Part shown: positions 6,302 through 8,702 of the stretch, piece by piece
Layout of the letters: the number at the start of each line of letters is the position of its first letter
Position numbering within the stretch: position 1 is the first letter of the stretch
Assembly (NCBI GenBank): GCA_945952355.1
Contig: CAMFIW010000079.1
Coordinates: forward strand, 1 to 8,702
Source of the DNA: an uncultured Phenylobacterium sp.
Lineage (GTDB): Bacteria; Pseudomonadota; Alphaproteobacteria; Caulobacterales; Caulobacteraceae
Length of the DNA stretch: 8,702 nt
Direction: 5' to 3'
The notes under the pieces: model-generated
Databases searched by the model: none
What the model was told of the DNA's origin: nothing
What the model saw: the letters and a program-made list of their open reading frames with translations, nothing else
Position numbers and translations under genes: made by a program

Positions 6302-6445
6302 CAGAGGGCGGGTTTGAGTCCCTCTGGCTCTTGAGACCTCGCCACCGTCCGGAGGCGCCCACAAGGGACGCTCCGCTCAAAGCCCTTGTGGGCGTCCCCA
6401 GCCGTCGGCGCGGGGCGGTCGTCGAGCCGACGGGCTCAAAACCCC
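6302..6445 (+). promoter_or_regulatory. Structured 5' region of the DUF2493 gene: three hairpins with cross-complementary arms
   Basis: This fills most of the 272-base gap between the cupin and DUF2493 genes. Hairpin 1 is CAGAGGG (6302-6308) with CCCTCTG (6320-6326). Hairpin 2 is a perfect 12-bp stem, CGCCCACAAGGG (6356-6367) with CCCTTGTGGGCG (6383-6394), around a 15-base loop. Hairpin 3 is CCGTCGGC (6402-6409) with GCCGACGG (6426-6433). The loop of hairpin 1 contains GGGTTTGAG (6310-6318), complementary with one bulge to GCTCAAAGCCC (6375-6385) and to GCTCAAAACCC (6434-6444), so alternative long-range pairings are possible. None is followed by a T run. It may be a leader RNA controlling the downstream gene, a small RNA, or a protein-binding DNA site. 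The stems are plainly visible; the function is unknown. Confidence 0.5.
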
Positions 6446-6466
6446 ACTCCGACAAGGACCCCTATC

Positions 6467-7399
6467 ATGCCCTCTCCTGCCTTCTCACCCCTCACCGGCC
6501 ATCTGACCCACTTCGAAGCCCAGGCCCTCTCTCTCGACGATCCCCGGCCGCATCCCCACGAGGACGCCTTGATCCAGCTTGGCCATGCCGTTTTGACCGA
6601 GACCCTCGACGTCTTCGGCGACACCGCTCTGGAGGACTTCCAGACCATCATCTGCGAGAGCCTGATCGGGGCGTTCCATTCCGCCGCCCAGCGCATCGAA
6701 CGCGATGCGGACCGGGCCAGGGATGACCTCAACCGCCTGAGCCGGGACTTCGACGGCTCGGAGATCGCGGACACCGAGATGCAAGACGCCACGCGCAAGG
6801 CCCGCGCTGCCGATGTCGCCTGCTTGGCCCTGGAGTTCGTGCGGGACGCGGCCGCCGCCAGCTACACCACGGCGACCGGGGAAGTCTGGTCCCCCTGGAA
6901 GGGTCATGTGAAAGCCTCGCGTCTGACCGCCGCCCAGATCGACGCGCGCGACGCCCTGCGCACTGCCAAGGCCCGCAAACACGCCGCGACCGACCCGGGC
7001 GCGGTCATCGTCGCCTTCCGCGCGGCGCCGCAGGCCGACACCGAGGACGACGCCCATCGCATCTTTGACGCCCTGAATTGGGCGCAGGCGCAGTGGCCCG
7101 ACATGGCTCTGGCGACCACGGGCGCCAAGGGTGGTGAGAAGATCGCCATCAAGTGGGCCAAGCAGAAGGCCGTCACCCTGGTGCTAGCCAAGGCCGATTT
7201 CGACAAGAACGGTCGGGCCGCGCCGTTCCGGGCCAATGACGAGCTGATCGCGCTGGAGCCGGTCTGCGTGTTGACCCTGGCCAACACCCTGAACGGCACA
7301 CGGGCGACCGCGCTGCAGCCGTTCGGACCCGCCCTCAACCTCGGTCAGAAGGCGGCGGAAAAGGGTATCCGCCACCTGCCGGTCAAGGTTCGCGGATGA
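6467..7399 (+). CDS. DUF2493 (SLOG/YAcAr-like) domain protein, mobile-element associated
   Basis: A 310-residue protein resembling the DUF2493 proteins of alphaproteobacterial plasmids and integrative elements. Residues 1-175 are largely helical: AAQRIERDADRARDDLNRLS (73-92), a DGSEIADTEMQDA segment, FVRDAAA and LTAAQIDARDAL. The C-terminal Rossmann-like domain has TTGAKGGEKIAIKWAKQKAV (217-236) and DFDKNGRAAPFRANDELI (244-261), which match the usual GG..KGAE.IA..WA and NGRAAPF.RND blocks. The glycine-rich first loop normally seen near FTGG is replaced here by IVAFRAAPQAD (181-191), so nucleotide or ligand binding may be altered. SLOG-superfamily domains are thought to bind or process nucleotide-derived ligands; the role of this protein is unknown. 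The start at 6467 is supported by AAGGA (6454-6458) 8 bases upstream; an upstream ATG at 6386 lies in hairpin 2. It stands alone between the structured leader and a strong terminator. Confidence 0.82.
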   Translation: MPSPAFSPLTGHLTHFEAQALSLDDPRPHPHEDALIQLGHAVLTETLDVFGDTALEDFQTIICESLIGAFHSAAQRIERDADRARDDLNRLSRDFDGSEIADTEMQDATRKARAADVACLALEFVRDAAAASYTTATGEVWSPWKGHVKASRLTAAQIDARDALRTAKARKHAATDPGAVIVAFRAAPQADTEDDAHRIFDALNWAQAQWPDMALATTGAKGGEKIAIKWAKQKAVTLVLAKADFDKNGRAAPFRANDELIALEPVCVLTLANTLNGTRATALQPFGPALNLGQKAAEKGIRHLPVKVRG

Positions 7400-7406
7400 C
7401 ATTTCC

Positions 7407-7438
7407 GGGCGTGACGGCTTGCGCCGTCACGCCCTTTT
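7407..7438 (+). terminator. Intrinsic terminator after the DUF2493 gene
   Basis: GGGCGTGACGGC (7407-7418) and GCCGTCACGCCC (7423-7434) form a perfect 12-bp stem with a TTGC tetraloop, followed by TTTT (7435-7438). It begins 8 bases after the stop codon and isolates the DUF2493 transcript from umuDC. Confidence 0.93.
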
Positions 7439-7490
7439 GTCTGTTGGCGGTCTGTGGACAGGCGCGATGACCCCTTGCCGGGGCGCAAAT

Positions 7491-7505
7491 GTTCTACTTA
7501 TGTTC
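7491..7505 (+). promoter_or_regulatory. Alphaproteobacterial SOS (LexA) box upstream of umuD
   Basis: GTTC (7491-7494), seven bases, GTTC (7502-7505) matches the alphaproteobacterial LexA site GTTC-N7-GTTC exactly. It ends 45 bases before the umuD ATG, where a promoter core would lie, in a short AT-richer patch. TTGCCG at 7475-7480 could serve as a -35, but no good -10 is evident. It predicts repression of umuDC by the host LexA and induction by DNA damage. Confidence 0.85.
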
Positions 7506-7550
7506 TCGACCTCGCCGCCTGCCCCCGTGTCGGCAGGCTTTCGAGGTCTC

Positions 7551-7970
7551 ATGCGTCCCATTGTTGTCGGTCATCCCCTCCCCCTCCCCCTCGTGGGCTT
7601 TCGAATTTGCTGCGGGTTTCCGAGCCCGGCTGACGACTGGATCGAGGACGCCATCGATGTCAGTCGCCTGGTGGTCACCAACCCCGCCGCCACCTTCCTG
7701 TGGCGGGCGTCTGGAGACTGCATGACGCCGACCATCCTGGACGGCGACTACCTGGTCTGCGACCGCTCGCTGGCCCCTGTCTCCGGCGACGTGGTGGTCG
7801 CCGTCGTCGACGGGGAGCCGACGGTCAAACGGCTGGCCTATGTCGCGGGCCGGCCGACGCTTAGCCACGACAATTCACGATCCCCGCCCTTCGCGCCTGA
7901 TCCAAGCAGCGAGATCAGCCTCTGGGGCGTGGTCGCCTGGTCGCTGCGCGCGCATCGGCCGACCCGATGA
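7551..7970 (+). CDS. umuD: UmuD-like self-cleaving subunit of an error-prone polymerase, with Cys in place of the catalytic Ser
   Basis: The 139-residue protein has the same length as E. coli UmuD and the same plan. The segment [20 protein letters not shown] (21-40) matches the self-cleavage region, with the expected cut between Cys21 and Gly22. The S24 peptidase fold follows: [19 protein letters not shown] (53-71), then [17 protein letters not shown] with catalytic Lys93 (Lys97 in E. coli). The residue matching the catalytic Ser60 of E. coli UmuD is Cys57 (TGC codon), which is unusual. In the known system RecA-stimulated self-cleavage yields UmuD', which with UmuC forms DNA polymerase V. The start at 7551 has GAGG (7543-7546) 4 bases upstream; in-frame starts further up overlap the SOS box or the terminator. 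The N-terminal arm contains a Pro-Leu repeat (9-14) encoded by three CCCCTC units. The stop overlaps the umuC start (ATGA). Confidence 0.9.
   Translation: MRPIVVGHPLPLPLVGFRICCGFPSPADDWIEDAIDVSRLVVTNPAATFLWRASGDCMTPTILDGDYLVCDRSLAPVSGDVVVAVVDGEPTVKRLAYVAGRPTLSHDNSRSPPFAPDPSSEISLWGVVAWSLRAHRPTR
7575..7592 (+). repeat. Perfect CCCCTC hexanucleotide repeat, three copies, inside umuD
   Basis: Three exact tandem units of CCCCTC encode Pro-Leu three times in the UmuD N-terminal arm, upstream of the self-cleavage site. Copy-number change would add or remove two residues per unit and keep the frame. The opposite strand is a G-rich run. Confidence 0.8.
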
Positions 7971-8702
7971 GGCCGGTGATCGCGTTGAGCGACGGCAATT
8001 GCTTCTATGTCTCGTGCGAGCGGGTCTTCGATCCCCGACTGGAGGGGCGACCGACCGTGGTGCTGTCGTCCAACGACGGCAACATCATCGCCCGCAGCCC
8101 TGAGGCCAAGGCCATTGGCCTGAAGATGGGCGATCCCTATTTCAAGGTCCGAGAGCTTTGTGCCCGCGAGCGGGTCGCCGCCCTGTCCTCCAACTATGTC
8201 CTCTATGGCGACATGAGCCGGCGGGTGAACGCCGTTTATGAGCGGTTCGCGCCCGACGTCGTGGTCTACAGCATCGATGAGAGCTTTCTCGATTTCAGCG
8301 GGTTGGCCGATCCGGTCCGCCACGCCCGCGCCTTGCGCGCTACCGTCCGCCAGTGGACCGGGATACCGACCTGTGTCGGGCTCGGTCCCACCAAGACCCT
8401 AGCCAAGGTCGCGAACCACCTGGCCAAACGGACGCCGGCGCTGGAGGGCGTCTGCGATCTCAGTGATCCGCGGACGTGCGCCGCAGCCTTGGACGCGCTG
8501 CCGGTCGGCGATGTCTGGGGCGTCGGCCCGGCCTATGCGGCGCGGCTGTCGGCGCTGGGCGTGACCACGGCGGGCCAACTGCGAGACCTCGCTCCGCGTC
8601 AGGCCCGCGCCGTCCTCAGCGTGGTCGGCGAGCGCCTGGTGCTGGAGCTGCGCGCCCAGACCTGTCTGTCGTGGGATGAGGTTCCCGCAGGCCGTAAGGG
8701 GG
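7967..8702 (+). CDS. umuC: UmuC-type Y-family DNA polymerase (pol V catalytic subunit), 3' end outside window
   Basis: The frame is open from the ATG at 7967 to the right edge (245 codons seen of a usual length near 420). [18 protein letters not shown] (6-23) holds the metal-binding Asp9 and the predicted steric-gate Tyr14, matching E. coli UmuC Asp6 and Tyr11. [20 protein letters not shown] (31-50), [10 protein letters not shown] (51-60), [14 protein letters not shown] (74-87) and [12 protein letters not shown] (101-112, with Asp104 and Glu105 completing the active site) follow. [17 protein letters not shown] (138-154) and [21 protein letters not shown] (178-198) correspond to the palm/thumb junction and helix-hairpin-helix. 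All catalytic residues are intact. It would perform error-prone translesion synthesis with processed UmuD. It overlaps umuD by ATGA and lacks its own Shine-Dalgarno, so it is translationally coupled and under the same SOS box. The little-finger domain and beta-clamp motif lie beyond the window. Confidence 0.95.
   Translation, partial: MRPVIALSDGNCFYVSCERVFDPRLEGRPTVVLSSNDGNIIARSPEAKAIGLKMGDPYFKVRELCARERVAALSSNYVLYGDMSRRVNAVYERFAPDVVVYSIDESFLDFSGLADPVRHARALRATVRQWTGIPTCVGLGPTKTLAKVANHLAKRTPALEGVCDLSDPRTCAAALDALPVGDVWGVGPAYAARLSALGVTTAGQLRDLAPRQARAVLSVVGERLVLELRAQTCLSWDEVPAGRKG

Noticed and set aside
6302..6330. A tRNA T-arm-like sequence (GGGTTTGAGTCCC), suggesting a tRNA gene or an attachment site made from a tRNA 3' end.
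   Set aside because: The T-loop has T instead of the invariant C, the inner stem is only 3 bp, no acceptor or anticodon arm fits upstream, and there is no CCA. The 7-bp outer hairpin explains it better.
6485..7057. A 190-codon minus-strand open frame inside the DUF2493 gene.
   Set aside because: Gly/Val-rich shadow of a plus-strand gene with recognisable domain blocks, a ribosome site and a terminator.
7419..7550. An upstream start for umuD at 7419, or at the ATG at 7500.
   Set aside because: The first lies within the terminator loop and the second inside the SOS box; the ATG at 7551 gives exactly the 139 residues usual for UmuD.
7838..8323. A 161-codon open frame on the minus strand across umuD and umuC.
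   Set aside because: It lies antisense to two confidently identified genes, has no recognisable domain, and is a usual by-product of high GC.
1..8702. A search by eye for CRISPR arrays, insertion-sequence ends, integrase or transposase genes and an origin of transfer.
   Set aside because: No spaced direct-repeat array, no transposase motif and no terminal inverted repeats were seen; mobility is inferred only from the gene families present.

Overview
The window is GC-rich and densely coded, with G or C at most third codon positions. Several traits point to an alphaproteobacterium, most plausibly of the Caulobacterales: protein similarities recognised by eye, and a GTTC-N7-GTTC SOS box, which is the alphaproteobacterial LexA site. 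The gene content is that of a mobile element (ICE or plasmid) with an arsenic-resistance cargo. The assignment to an order is inference.

Layout. Positions 3-1283 hold the C-terminal part of a Strawberry-notch (SNO/SBNO) type helicase that enters from the left edge and ends in a clear intrinsic terminator (1305-1335). Positions 1427-2323 encode an ArdC-type antirestriction protein (ssDNA-binding domain plus HExxH zincin). A small conserved protein of unknown function, probably DUF6927, follows at 2362-2973 and is likely cotranscribed. Positions 2970-5799 are a compact ars cluster. arsH is on the minus strand, divergent from arsR - arsC (low-molecular-weight phosphatase fold) - aqpS (aquaglyceroporin) - arsC (glutaredoxin-coupled fold). 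A palindromic operator lies in the arsH/arsR gap and runs into the arsR start codon. A minus-strand cupin gene (5796-6194) converges on the second arsC. After a structured 272-base intergenic region comes a DUF2493 (SLOG/YAcAr-like) gene (6467-7399) with a textbook terminator (7407-7438). The window ends with an SOS-box-controlled umuD-umuC mutagenesis operon; umuC runs off the right edge.

How it fits together. The helicase, ArdC, DUF6927, DUF2493 and UmuDC genes look like element backbone: handling, protecting and repairing DNA during or after transfer. The ars genes look like cargo. The cargo has no efflux pump. Two unrelated arsenate reductases would make arsenite, which the AqpS channel could let out down its gradient, as in the Sinorhizobium meliloti arsR-aqpS-arsC-arsH operon; ArsH would deal with trivalent organoarsenicals. 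Both ends of the arsenic block meet their neighbours in convergent gene pairs whose stop codons overlap by four bases (TTAG at 2970-2973, CTAG at 5796-5799).

The most notable oddities are: a UmuD with Cys instead of the catalytic Ser; an AqpS with Val instead of the Arg that usually follows the second NPA; two phylogenetically unrelated ArsCs flanking the channel; two potentially switchable leader RNAs (before ardC and before the DUF2493 gene); and an ArsR operator overlapping its own start codon.
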